Below are positions 7,750-16,600 of a stretch of 39,360 bases of DNA, piece by piece. Positions within the stretch are counted from its first letter, which is position 1. Every line of letters starts with the position of its first letter. The stretch comes from Betaproteobacteria bacterium HGW-Betaproteobacteria-16. GTDB taxonomy: Bacteria > Pseudomonadota > Gammaproteobacteria > Burkholderiales > Burkholderiaceae_C. The position numbers and the translations under genes are program-made. The stretch covers positions 1 to 39,360 of the forward strand of contig PHCQ01000046.1 of NCBI GenBank assembly GCA_002840835.1, in the 5' to 3' direction. The notes beneath the pieces were generated by a model that searched no databases, was not told the DNA's origin, and saw only the letters and a list, made by a program, of their open reading frames with translations.

Positions 7750-8418
7750 ATGAAAAACCGTCAACTCAAAGACTTGTTGTACGAGCAAGTCGCCCGCATC
7801 GGCAAAGCACTGGCCAGTCCCAAGCGGCTGGAGTTGCTGGAGATGCTGGCGCAGGGCGAAAAATCGGTGGACATGCTCGCTGCAGAGCTCTCGATCGACA
7901 TCAAGCTTGCCAGCGCCCACCTCAAGGCGTTGCGCGACGCCCGACTGGTGACCAGTCGACGCGAGGGCAAGTTCGTCCATTACCGGCTCACTGGCCCCGA
8001 TGTGGCCGGGCTGGGCGTGAAGCTGCGTGAGGTGGCTGAAGAGCACCTGCTGGAGTTGCGCATGGCGCTGGACCAGATGGCGGCGCATCCGAACCAGCTC
8101 GCGCCAGTGGCCCGCGAGGCCTTGATGGCACAAGCCCGGCGCGGAGAAGTGGTGGTGATCGACGTGCGCCCTTCCGACGAATACGCAGTGGCGCATCTGC
8201 CTTTCGCACGGTCTATGCCGCTCGCCGAAGTGGAGCAGCGCTTGGCTTCTTTGCCGCGCGACAAGGAGATCGTGGCGTATTGCCGAGGTCCGTTCTGCCT
8301 GCTATCCGACGAAGCCGTGGCCTTGCTGCAAGCGCGCGGGTTTCGCGCGCGCAAGGTAACTGACGGCGTGAGCGAGTGGCAGGCCGCAGGTCTACCGTTG
8401 GAGCGAGAGGCTGATTGA
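7750..8418 (+). CDS. ArsR/SmtB-type regulator with C-terminal rhodanese domain
   Basis: A 222-residue protein. Residues about 5-100 are a winged HTH of the ArsR family (ALASPKRLELLEML; the recognition part DIKLASAHLKALRDARLV; wing REGKFVHYRL). Residues about 120-220 are a rhodanese domain (VVVIDVRPSDEYAVAHLPFA; active loop C178-RGPF-C183; final VSEWQAAGLPL). The HTH part has no cysteine, so unlike metal- or persulfide-sensing ArsR proteins with Cys in the HTH, sensing probably occurs at C178/C183 through a persulfide or other sulfur modification. It is first in a co-directional run with DsrE-like, MFS, hydroxylase and DUF1499 genes, and an operator-like dyad overlaps its promoter. The architecture is known in Proteobacteria; the signal is inference. 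Confidence 0.9.
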   Translation: MKNRQLKDLLYEQVARIGKALASPKRLELLEMLAQGEKSVDMLAAELSIDIKLASAHLKALRDARLVTSRREGKFVHYRLTGPDVAGLGVKLREVAEEHLLELRMALDQMAAHPNQLAPVAREALMAQARRGEVVVIDVRPSDEYAVAHLPFARSMPLAEVEQRLASLPRDKEIVAYCRGPFCLLSDEAVALLQARGFRARKVTDGVSEWQAAGLPLEREAD

Positions 8419-8438
8419 CCATGAACCAGGAGATCCCC

Positions 8439-8789
8439 ATGAGCTCGGTGTTATTCATCCTCAATGACGCGCCCTACGGCAACGAGCGGGCGTACAACGG
8501 CCTGCGACTCGCTGGCGCCTTGACCGCCAAGGCCGGTGTGCAGGTGCGTGTGTTCCTGATGGCCGACGCTGTGGGCTGCGCCAAGGCCGGCCAGAAAGTG
8601 CCTGAGGGCTACTACAACGTCCAGCTCATGCTGGGCAAGGTCCTGCGCAAGGGCGAGGTTGCGCTGTGCGGCACCTGCATGGATGCGCGCGGCCTGAACG
8701 AAGCCGACATGGTTGAAGGCGCCCAGCGCTCCACCTTGGCCCAGCTGGCCGACTGGACCGCTGAAGCCGACAAAGTCCTGGTCTTTTGA
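8439..8789 (+). CDS. DsrE/DsrF-like small sulfur-relay protein
   Basis: A 116-residue soluble protein (SSVLFILNDAPYGNERAYNGLRLA; QVRVFLMADAV; EVALCGTCMDARGL; ADKVLVF). The alpha/beta pattern and the cysteines after the fourth strand (C77 and C80, CGTC) match the DsrE-like family, whose members accept or carry sulfane sulfur. I chose the ATG at 8439 because AGGAG sits 6 nt before it; an ATG at 8421 and a TTG at 8415 are also in frame. It begins 20 nt after the ArsR-rhodanese stop, so the two are surely co-transcribed. It is a likely partner in persulfide transfer with the rhodanese domains nearby; the acceptor is unknown. Confidence 0.85.
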   Translation: MSSVLFILNDAPYGNERAYNGLRLAGALTAKAGVQVRVFLMADAVGCAKAGQKVPEGYYNVQLMLGKVLRKGEVALCGTCMDARGLNEADMVEGAQRSTLAQLADWTAEADKVLVF

Positions 8790-8807
8790 ACGTCTCGAAA
8801 GCCCATC

Positions 8808-9989
8808 ATGTTTCCTGGTCGTCGCAACGTACTTCTGCTAGCCGGTAGTCAGGCCCTGATGCTCTCGGCCATCGTGCTGTCGATGACCCTGGCCGCCATT
8901 CTGGGCAGCTTGCTGGCACCCGACAAAAGCCTTGCCACGCTGCCGGTTGCGGCAATGGTTATTGGTACAGCCTTGGCCTCACTTCCAGCAGCCATGCTCA
9001 TGCGGCGCCTGGGTCGCCGGGTCGGGTTCTTGATGGGCGCCAGCCTTGGGGTGGTTGGGAGCGCCGTGGCCGGATATGGTCTCTGGCAGGATTCTTTCGC
9101 ACTGTTTGTGCTGGGCCACCTGCTGCTGGGCAGCTACCAGGGTTTTGCCAACTACTACCGCTTTGCTGCCGCTGAAGCAGTGGACGCAGCGCACACGACA
9201 CGTGCCATCTCCTGGGTAGTCGCGGGTGGGATTGTGGCTGCCTTTCTTGGGCCGCAGCTGGGTGAGTGGGGCCGAGACTGGATCGTCTCGGGGCCCTTTG
9301 TGGGCTCGTACCTGGCGCAAGCTGCGCTCAGTGTATTGGCCCTGGGCCTGTTGTCGCAGGTTCGGCTCAAGCCAGTGGCGGTAGCGACCGCAGGCGCTGC
9401 CCGCTCCGTTCGCGAACTGCTGTCGCAACCCTTGCTGCTCACATCCGTCTTTGGCGCGGCAGTGGGCTACTCCGTGATGATCATGGTGATGACGGCCACT
9501 CCGTTGGCCATGTTGGGCTGTGGTTTGCCTGGGGAGAGTGTCACGCCGGTGATTCAATGGCACGTGGTGGGCATGTTCGCCCCATCCTTTTTCACGGGCA
9601 ATCTTGTCAAGCGCTATGGCGCGCCGCGCATCATGCAGGTGGGCTTCGCACTGCTGCTGGGTCATGTGGCCATCGCCCTTTCGGGACTTGAATTCCTGCA
9701 CTTCGCATCGGCGTTGGTTCTGCTCGGTGTGGGTTGGAACTTTGCCTTCGTGGGCGGCACCGCTTTGCTGACGCAGACCTACCGCCCGGCTGAACAGCTG
9801 AAAGTGCAGGCAATCAACGAGTTTCTGGTGTTCGGCCTGGTGGCGGCATCCACGTTGTCCGCAGGCTGGTTGTACGACCGCTACGGCTGGGCCACGTTGA
9901 ATCTGGCCGTGGTGCCGTTTCTGGTGCTGGCCCTGCTGGCATCTGCGGGCGTCGAACTGAAGACGGCCCGGTTGCGGAGGGCCGTATGA
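8808..9989 (+). CDS. Major facilitator superfamily transporter
   Basis: A 393-residue inner-membrane protein with twelve hydrophobic segments. The loop between helices 2 and 3 has the MFS motif A remnant (MLMRRLGRRVGFLMG). It is followed by GHLLLGSYQGFANYYRFAAAEAVD, a pattern seen in uncharacterised MFS proteins of proteobacteria. It lies 18 nt after the DsrE-like gene and overlaps the next gene by four bases (ATGA), so it is part of one transcript. Given the neighbours, it may export or import a sulfur compound, but nothing in the sequence fixes the substrate. Confidence 0.88.
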   Translation: MFPGRRNVLLLAGSQALMLSAIVLSMTLAAILGSLLAPDKSLATLPVAAMVIGTALASLPAAMLMRRLGRRVGFLMGASLGVVGSAVAGYGLWQDSFALFVLGHLLLGSYQGFANYYRFAAAEAVDAAHTTRAISWVVAGGIVAAFLGPQLGEWGRDWIVSGPFVGSYLAQAALSVLALGLLSQVRLKPVAVATAGAARSVRELLSQPLLLTSVFGAAVGYSVMIMVMTATPLAMLGCGLPGESVTPVIQWHVVGMFAPSFFTGNLVKRYGAPRIMQVGFALLLGHVAIALSGLEFLHFASALVLLGVGWNFAFVGGTALLTQTYRPAEQLKVQAINEFLVFGLVAASTLSAGWLYDRYGWATLNLAVVPFLVLALLASAGVELKTARLRRAV

Positions 9990-10852
9990 ACTTTGAACAG
10001 ATTGTCCTGGCCAACGAACCGCTGATTCGCATGGGCTTTTTCTTCGGCGTGTTCGCCCTGGTCGCCCTGTGGGAGTTGGCGTCGCCGCGCCGCGTGCTGA
10101 AACTCAGCCGAAAGCAACGCTGGACCGCCAACCTCGGGATCGTGCTGCTCAACACGGTCATCGTTCGCCTGTTGTTCCCGGCCGCCGCGGTCGGCATGGC
10201 CGCGCTGACTGCGGAAAAAGGCTGGGGTCTGCTGAACAACTTCGACGTGCCGTTCTGGCTTGCCGTGCCGCTGGCCGTGGTGGCGATGGACTTCGTCATC
10301 TGGGTGCAGCACGTGATGGTGCACGCCGTGCCCGCACTCTGGCGCCTGCACCGGGTGCACCACGCCGACCTCGACTACGACCTGACCACGGGCGCTCGCT
10401 TCCACCCCATCGAGATCGTGCTGTCCATGGGCATCAAGTTCGCCACCATCACGCTGCTGGGTGCGCCTGTGCTGGCAGTGGTGATCTTTGAGGTGTTGCT
10501 CAGCGCCTGTGCCATGTTCAACCACGGCAACATCCGCTTGCCTGCCGCGCTTGACCGTGTGTTGCGGTGGTTCCTCGTCACTCCCGACATGCACCGTGTG
10601 CACCACTCGGTCGAAGACGATGAGAGCAACTCCAACTTTGGATTCAACCTCACCTGGTGGGACCGACTGTTCGGTACTTACCGCGAGCAACCGCGCGCTG
10701 GCCAGCTCGGCATGACCATCGGTATTCACGGGCACACCGACCCGCACGAGGTGGCGCGGCTGCCCGGCATGTTGGTTCTGCCATTCAAGGGCCAGATCAC
10801 CGACTACGCGATCAACCGGCGCAACTGGAAGGCGCCCTCCACAGACGCCTAG
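9986..10852 (+). CDS. Fatty acid hydroxylase / sterol desaturase superfamily membrane enzyme
   Basis: A 288-residue protein with four or five membrane segments and the histidine clusters of a di-iron membrane oxygenase: H109-x3-H113 (QHVMVH), H122-RVHH126, H140 in ARFHP, H180 in FNHGN and H203-RVHH207. These ligands hold two irons that hydroxylate or desaturate a lipid or sterol-like substrate using O2. The HRVHHADLDYDLTTGARFHP block is typical of the bacterial branch. It starts inside the stop of the MFS gene (ATGA overlap) and is followed after 2 nt by the DUF1499 gene. The physiological substrate is unknown; a membrane lipid is the plain guess. Confidence 0.9.
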   Translation: MNFEQIVLANEPLIRMGFFFGVFALVALWELASPRRVLKLSRKQRWTANLGIVLLNTVIVRLLFPAAAVGMAALTAEKGWGLLNNFDVPFWLAVPLAVVAMDFVIWVQHVMVHAVPALWRLHRVHHADLDYDLTTGARFHPIEIVLSMGIKFATITLLGAPVLAVVIFEVLLSACAMFNHGNIRLPAALDRVLRWFLVTPDMHRVHHSVEDDESNSNFGFNLTWWDRLFGTYREQPRAGQLGMTIGIHGHTDPHEVARLPGMLVLPFKGQITDYAINRRNWKAPSTDA

Positions 10853-10854
10853 GT

Positions 10855-11619
10855 ATGAACGTGAATACCTCGACGCCCACGCCCAACATGAACCTCGACA
10901 ACACAACACCGTCCATCCGCCTGCCGTTGACCGGTCTGTTGCTCGGGCTCGTGTCGCTCGGCACCGTACTGGTGGCCGGCATCGGCTATCGCCAGGGCTG
11001 GTGGAATTTTCTGAAAGGTCTGCAGATTGCGGAATGGGCGGTCTACGCCGCTGCGCTGGGCCTGGTGATTTCGCTGGTGGGGATGGCCCGCCTGCGTCGT
11101 CAGCGACGGGCCGTCGTGACCGGTCTCCTTGGCGTGCTGCTGGCGCTGCCGGTGCTGGGCATGGCGCTGCATTGGGAGTACGCGACGCGCACCTACCCGC
11201 CCATCAACGACATCAGCACCGACACAGTTGACCCGCCCGAGTTCTGGGACATGCCCAACCCCATGGCCTACCCCGGCGAAGCGGTGGCGCAGCAGCAGCG
11301 CGCTGGGTACCCGGATCTGGCGCCGCTGACCCTGCCGCAGGCGCCCGCTGAGGTCTTTGAAAGGGCCTTGCAACTGGTGCAGGCACGTGGCTGGAGCTTG
11401 GTCGCAAGCGACGCAGAAGAGGGCCGCATCGAAGCAGTGGTCACCAGCCGCCTGTTCGGGTTTGCCGACGAGGTGAGCATCCGTATCGCTCCGGAAGGCA
11501 GCGGTTCACGCGTCGACATGCGCTCGCGCTCCCGTCTGGGAAAGATCGATCGCGGCACCAATGCGCGGCGCATTCGCGTCTGGCTGGCCGATCTGGCGAA
11601 CGCGTTCGGACCCCGTTGA
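10855..11619 (+). CDS. DUF1499 membrane protein
   Basis: A 254-residue protein. Three hydrophobic segments (about 23-45, 59-80 and 87-106) precede a soluble domain beginning YPPINDISTDTVDPPEFWDMPNP, the entry motif of DUF1499. The domain runs through GWSLVASDAEEGRIEAVVTSRLFGFADEVSIRI to the end. DUF1499 function is unknown; the family is often found fused or next to membrane proteins. The ATG at 10855 is 2 nt after the hydroxylase stop, which fits translational coupling. A short palindrome (CCCCGTT-G-AACGGGG, 11611-11625) spans the stop codon but has no T-run. Confidence 0.85.
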   Translation: MNVNTSTPTPNMNLDNTTPSIRLPLTGLLLGLVSLGTVLVAGIGYRQGWWNFLKGLQIAEWAVYAAALGLVISLVGMARLRRQRRAVVTGLLGVLLALPVLGMALHWEYATRTYPPINDISTDTVDPPEFWDMPNPMAYPGEAVAQQQRAGYPDLAPLTLPQAPAEVFERALQLVQARGWSLVASDAEEGRIEAVVTSRLFGFADEVSIRIAPEGSGSRVDMRSRSRLGKIDRGTNARRIRVWLADLANAFGPR

Positions 11620-11672
11620 ACGGGGCGGGGCAGTGGAAACCCTTGAGCGATTATTGCCCTGCCTCCGTCACA

Positions 11673-11692
11673 ATATCCGTCATTGCTGATAT
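11673..11692. promoter_or_regulatory. Weak dyad ATATC-N10-GATAT before the rhodanese gene
   Basis: A 5-bp inverted repeat 25 bp upstream of the TTG start, in the only AT-rich part of this 98-bp gap. It could be a promoter-linked operator. It does not match the TCTAA-N6-TTAGA dyad at 7726, so shared control is not shown. Confidence 0.3.
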
Positions 11693-11717
11693 CTGAATTG
11701 ACGCCGCAGGAAACACC

Positions 11718-12182
11718 TTGAACATACGCACCCTGGCCTTTGCCGCCCTAACCGCCAGCACCTTGCTGCTCACCCCATTAGTCCACGCAGACAACAAGGC
11801 CATCGCCGTCGACGAAATGGAGGCTTACCTCGAGTTTGTCGACTATGGCGGCGGCGTGATCTTTGCCGAGCAGATCCCTGCCGACGAGTGGAAAAAGTTG
11901 GTCGTCATCGACGCGCGCGACGCTGGCCAGTTTGCCAAGGGCCACATCCCCGGCGCCATCAACATGGACTGGCGCCAGGTGCTGGCCAAGCGCAACTCGA
12001 TTCCCAAAGACAAACCCGTGCTGATCTACTGCAACACCGGGTCCCTGTCTGCCCAGGCTGGTTTCTCCATGCGCGTGGCGGGTTGGGAGAACGTGCGCAT
12101 ATTGCAAGGCGGCATGGAAGAATGGACGGCCAAGGGCGGATTTGATGCGTCAAGCAAAGCTGCAGGACAAGGAAAACACTGA
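11718..12182 (+). CDS. Periplasmic single-domain rhodanese
   Basis: A 154-residue protein with a Sec signal peptide (RTLAFAALTASTLLLTPLVHA, cut near residue 24) and one rhodanese domain: LVVIDARDAGQFAKGHIPGAINMDW, active-site C105 in YCNTGSLSAQAG, and ILQGGMEEWTAKGG. It likely moves sulfane sulfur (thiosulfate or persulfide) in the periplasm. The start is a TTG: CAGGA lies 7 nt before it and no ATG is placed to keep the signal peptide. A 98-bp gap separates it from the DUF1499 gene, so it may have its own promoter, yet it completes a locus with two rhodanese domains and a DsrE-like protein. Confidence 0.88.
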   Translation: MNIRTLAFAALTASTLLLTPLVHADNKAIAVDEMEAYLEFVDYGGGVIFAEQIPADEWKKLVVIDARDAGQFAKGHIPGAINMDWRQVLAKRNSIPKDKPVLIYCNTGSLSAQAGFSMRVAGWENVRILQGGMEEWTAKGGFDASSKAAGQGKH

Positions 12183-12503
12183 TCGCGTGGTCGGTTGATC
12201 TTTGCTCATCGTGAAGAAGTCTGGCGGGACGTTGGCCCTTGGCTTTAAGGCACGGAACTGGTGCCGACGTTGTTGGGCGCTCCACTTGCGGTGCGGCACC
12301 CACACGACAAAGAAAACGTTCCGTTGGCGAAGGTCATCTCTCTGCGCCATCCGCCATGCCGTTCAAGCTGACCATGCACCACCTCGGGTAGGCGCGGTGG
12401 CCAAAGGCGCTCACCCGAGTGACGCTGGTCCCCACCTGACCTCCTTGCCAACGTTTTGGTGGCCCATTCCGTACCTCCCAGTGGCAGCCCTTGGGCGCTG
12501 TGA
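12183..12503. other. Intergenic region with nested inverted repeats
   Basis: About 320 bp without a convincing gene. It holds an imperfect long inverted repeat (AAAACG/TTGGC/AAGG blocks at 12313-12336 against their complements at 12434-12457), inside which lies CTCGGGT (12383-12389) with ACCCGAG (12413-12419). A third pair, GGTGCCG (12260-12266) and CGGCACC (12294-12300), lies upstream. This could be a structured 5' RNA of the TonB-like gene or the remnant of a small mobile element. Confidence 0.4.
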
Positions 12504-13376
12504 ATGAGAACTTCCGGACGCAGGTACCTTTTCGCTGCATTACTGTCGGTGACCCTGCATGTCGTGGCGCTGTCGGTAGCTGGCCTTCATCAATTCCGGG
12601 CCAACAGAGAATTCGAGGCTCCGGCGCCCAGCGAAATGGTCGTCTTTCTGGAGGTCATGCCAACGCAGCCAGACGATGCCGCACCTGTGCAGCGCCCTGC
12701 TGCAATTGCCCTGGCGCTTGAGCCACCAGCAAAGGCGGCACAGGCCATCAAAGTCCCATCAGCAACGGCGGAGGTGGCCTTGCCCAGTGAGCGCGATCCG
12801 GTGTTCATGGAGGCACCGCCCGCACCATCGGCCCAAGAATGGGCGCTCGCGGCCGGCTATTCGCTGAAGAACAGCAAGCGCTACCGGTACACCTGGGGAC
12901 AACAGGTGCGAAGCATGATGGGAACGGCAATTGAAGGGCCGGACCAAGGTGTCGTCCGGTTCCGGATTGAAATAGCGCCTGAGGGCACGTTGGTGCGACT
13001 GGAGACGCTCTGGACCACATCAGCCAAGGCGGAGTCCCTGGCACGCAAAGCCGTCGAGAACATGCCGTCTTTGCCGCCAACGCCAACCGGCAGACCCTTG
13101 ATCTTCGAGAAGACGATCTCGTTTCAGCCGTTTGCCCAAGATGACGCACCAATCTACAAATACGATTGCGAGCCTGATCCCCCCGGTTTCAGCAATCCAT
13201 TTGTGTTCGACGGCAGATCGCCACCGGTAGCGACCGTGCAACCACCCGAAGAAGAGTTGGCTCCTCTGGCCTTGGAAGACTGCCTCAAACAACTTCCTCA
13301 GGATTCGTTCGAAGGCGAAATTGCGCATGATCAAAGGCAACTCAAACAATGGGGATCCAGCCAACTGGCGCGATGA
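12504..13376 (+). CDS. TonB-family C-terminal domain protein (orphan)
   Basis: A 290-residue protein with TonB layout: a short basic N-terminus and one membrane anchor (LFAALLSVTLHVVALSVAGL, about 9-28, with the His seen in TonB anchors), a Pro/Ala-rich periplasmic linker (about 40-115), and a TonB/TolA-like domain (about 125-215: YTWGQQVRSMMG, GVVRFRIEIAPEGTLVRLETL, ARKAVENMPSLPPTP, FEKTISFQP). About 75 further residues follow with two cysteines (YDCEPDP, EDCLKQ), which is unusual after a TonB domain. No exbB, exbD or receptor gene is adjacent. GC is lower than in the core genes. It converges with the STAND gene. It may feed force to an outer-membrane partner or be a structural periplasmic protein. 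Confidence 0.72.
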   Translation: MRTSGRRYLFAALLSVTLHVVALSVAGLHQFRANREFEAPAPSEMVVFLEVMPTQPDDAAPVQRPAAIALALEPPAKAAQAIKVPSATAEVALPSERDPVFMEAPPAPSAQEWALAAGYSLKNSKRYRYTWGQQVRSMMGTAIEGPDQGVVRFRIEIAPEGTLVRLETLWTTSAKAESLARKAVENMPSLPPTPTGRPLIFEKTISFQPFAQDDAPIYKYDCEPDPPGFSNPFVFDGRSPPVATVQPPEEELAPLALEDCLKQLPQDSFEGEIAHDQRQLKQWGSSQLAR

Positions 13377-13645
13377 CGGATGAAGCCGTTGGGTGCCGCC
13401 ATTCGGACCAGCGCAGGTCACCGCAACCAAGAGCCGCTTTGAGGCAATCAGTGGGAGTACGCGTGGCAGCACCCGCCGGCAGCTCTCGCTGAAATGCCGC
13501 AGGAGCAACTTCGAAGGTCGCTTGAAGGCTGTGAGCGGTCGTCGACCTACCTTGCCAAGAGGTTGTGTCCACTCCACAGATGACCTTGGAATTCGTGCAG
13601 TCCCGTCAAAAACTCACGCGCGGCGTCATCGGCCCCAACGGGACA

Positions 13646-16600
13646 TCACTCAAATCGATCACGTTCTTCGTTGATCTCTTCTCGTTGAATGTCCCGGTCA
13701 ATCCGTTCGATCTCAAGTTCAATCCATTGGGTTACCTCGAAGGCGAATCCAGCGGTGAGCCACCGTCGCAGAGTGTCTCGCTTGCGCTTTAGATACTGAC
13801 TTGTAGGGCCGGTCCATGAACCTGAATGGAATGAGGCACTGATCCCTGCGCAAACGCCTTCGATATGCCCATACCGCGTCAACAACTGTCGCGTCAGGCC
13901 TCCGCCGCGATCGTCGTCAAGCGTGGGTGGCGCGGCATGGGCGACAAGGGCAGCTCGTTCGCCAGGATCGGACCCGATCCAGTTCAATATGATGCTCTCA
14001 GGCAGGTCTGCGATGGGGCCTCGCCGTGCTCCCTCGCCAAACGAGAGAATGCCGCCCTTCAGCCAGCCGCATAGGTCACTTCTCCATTTCGGCAAGGTGG
14101 CCTCAAATTGTCTCGCGATGACTTGCCAAGCACCTTCGGGATCGGTGCTGACCAGGCTCTTGCTCACCTCCTCGATGTTGTGGTCATAGCTCAGTTCGTA
14201 AACCTCGCCGATGGCCGTCAGGATCGCGTCGAGCAGAGGGGCCGCGAGTGACATCTCTGATTCAACCAGTCTTAAGCAAACTCGCTTCCAATGGAACGCG
14301 GAGGATTGCCACGAGTGTTGGGACCTTGGGATCGTCCTTTTCACGACATCGAACACAAAGTCGGCACCGCAAGGAAGCGGTTGATCAGATTCGCGAGTAT
14401 CAAGCAGGCCGATTGACAACCGCATAGCATCTGGCGTTGCACGTTCGTAAATCAGCTGTAGCAGTCGCTCCACCTGTGGTGTCGGGACTGAATCCAATGC
14501 TCTTCCGTACTGCAACGCGCCGAACAAACTAGGTTCAACCCATCCAGCCTCAAGTGCGTCAAGAGAACGGTTGAAGGCCGCTTCGCAATAGGGTGATCGG
14601 AGAGCCATGTCCACTCCGAGACTCGCCGTCTCGACAGTTGCCAACATATCCAACAACCACGATTCGAATCGCTTCAAGGACCTTGTTCTTACACCCGCCA
14701 AATAGCCATGTAGGCAAGCGCCATGCAGAGACTTCAGCGTGATGCTCGTAAGCAGAGGAAGCAGAGCCTCGACATCATCATTTGCTGCCAGTTGCTCCCC
14801 AAAATACCAAATCGCTGGCGTATAGCCATCGGGAGCCAACAGGTGTGCAATCTCGTCGAGGCGATTAGGGTTCGAAGCTATTCGCCGCGCTAGTGCTGCT
14901 ACCAACGCCTTCGCATGTGAGGGAGGCTTGTTTTGCCGATCACGGTACTCCTCCTCCCATTCCAGCGAATCAACATCGAGGACGTATCTCTGGAACCGAC
15001 TGGATAGGTCGCGGCGCGCATACCGACGGGCAATACGCCTGAGGCGAACCACCAATTCTTGGTGCTGTTCATCCTCACGGATTCCCAGTGAGTGCCCAAA
15101 GAACCTGTTCAGCCTGCTTGGAGAGATGGCGCTGTCAGAGGTCAGCTGCTCTAGTACCTGGAATGCAATCTCGGTGCACGGGGGAGTGCGTATTTGATTT
15201 TCGACAGCGTCGAGCAGCGCTGAGCAGACATTCGGTCGCAGTGCCAAAGGCCACGAGGCGGTCTCATCGATCAAGGCTCGAAAGTACGAGAAGTGTGCCT
15301 GCCACCAGTCGCCGTAAGTCGCGGGAATCCACAATTTCGCTCGCTCCTTGAGACCCTGGTACTCCGGCCCCACAGTCCGAAATCCAACACCACGACTGTC
15401 TAAAGCCGAGGTCAGCGCCTTCAGTCCAAGTAAACGTTCTGCATCGGTTGTGCCTCTGAGCAGCTTAAGCAATGCGGGCAGCCTTTGTTCGGGACTGGCT
15501 TCGGTAGCAGCGGCTTCCGGGCCAATGCGGAACAAGCTCAACAATGTGCCCGTTGAGTTGTTAGAAAAGTCAGCATTCTCATTGACAGCCAGCCGAGTTA
15601 GGAGATTCAAGGCCCGCACGATCAGCTGAGGCCAGACAGCAATTTTCTCGAGGGCCCAGACGATGTTCTGACGATCACTTTTGAACTCAAGGAGTTCGGC
15701 GTCCGACCACTTGCCAATAGTGTTCTCAAGCAGGCGCAAGACCGCAGTTGGGTTTGCCTCGGCGAGGGTCGAAAGAAATCTCGAGCCGGTCGCCGAGGTC
15801 AGCATGTCACGATTTGAAAAGACGCCATCGGGCTTCAGAATCTCTTCAACTACAACTGCCGTGTCCTTCCCGTCAGCAAACCTGAACTTGTTCAGGAACC
15901 AAGCGTGGAGAGATGTGGGCATTGTTTCGAAGGTCGAAACGAAGTCGAAGCCGCGTCCATAGCGAGTCCAGAACTGCTTCCAGAGATAGATGTGCAGCGC
16001 TTTGGGTACAAAGAACAGCGTTCGGCTGCCTTGCAGGACGCGTCGCGCCCGGAGACTCTGAACAATCTCTTGGAAGCGAGCCCAGCCGATCGACGGATCA
16101 ACCTTGTCAATCAACCTCGAGATGTACGCAGCTTCGTCGGACACAGGGTCTTCAAATCCGAACCGGCTAAATAACGCAAGGTGATGAGCCACACAGTCGA
16201 CCTGTCTGGATGCCGCGTTCTCTTGTACGCCATATCCGTGCAAAAACCTGCTCCATAGAGGAACCGTCGCTGGCGGTCGCAGCAAATCAGCCGGGTTTGC
16301 ACATAGATTTTCGGCAACCGCATGGGCTACGCGTGGCGACCCTTCACAAATGGGGACCCATCGATCAATCTCACGCGATTCTCCGACCTTACTCGCAAGG
16401 ATGCACTTGATCGTCTCGTCGGGAAGGTGAGGTGCCTTGAGACGGAGGATGTCGTCATCGTGACCTTCATCGTGACCGTGATCAAGCGTCACCAGCTTCA
16501 TTGCACCGCAGCGCGTCTTCAAATGTCGCCATAGGTCGGACATCTCAGGTTCTGAGAGATCGTCAAGTACTAGCACGAGTGGCTTTGTCCAGCCTGTTCG

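Noticed and set aside
12268..12280. GTTGGGC resembling an integron attC core site
   Set aside because: No matching RYYYAAC partner 60-140 bp upstream and no integrase or cassette array.
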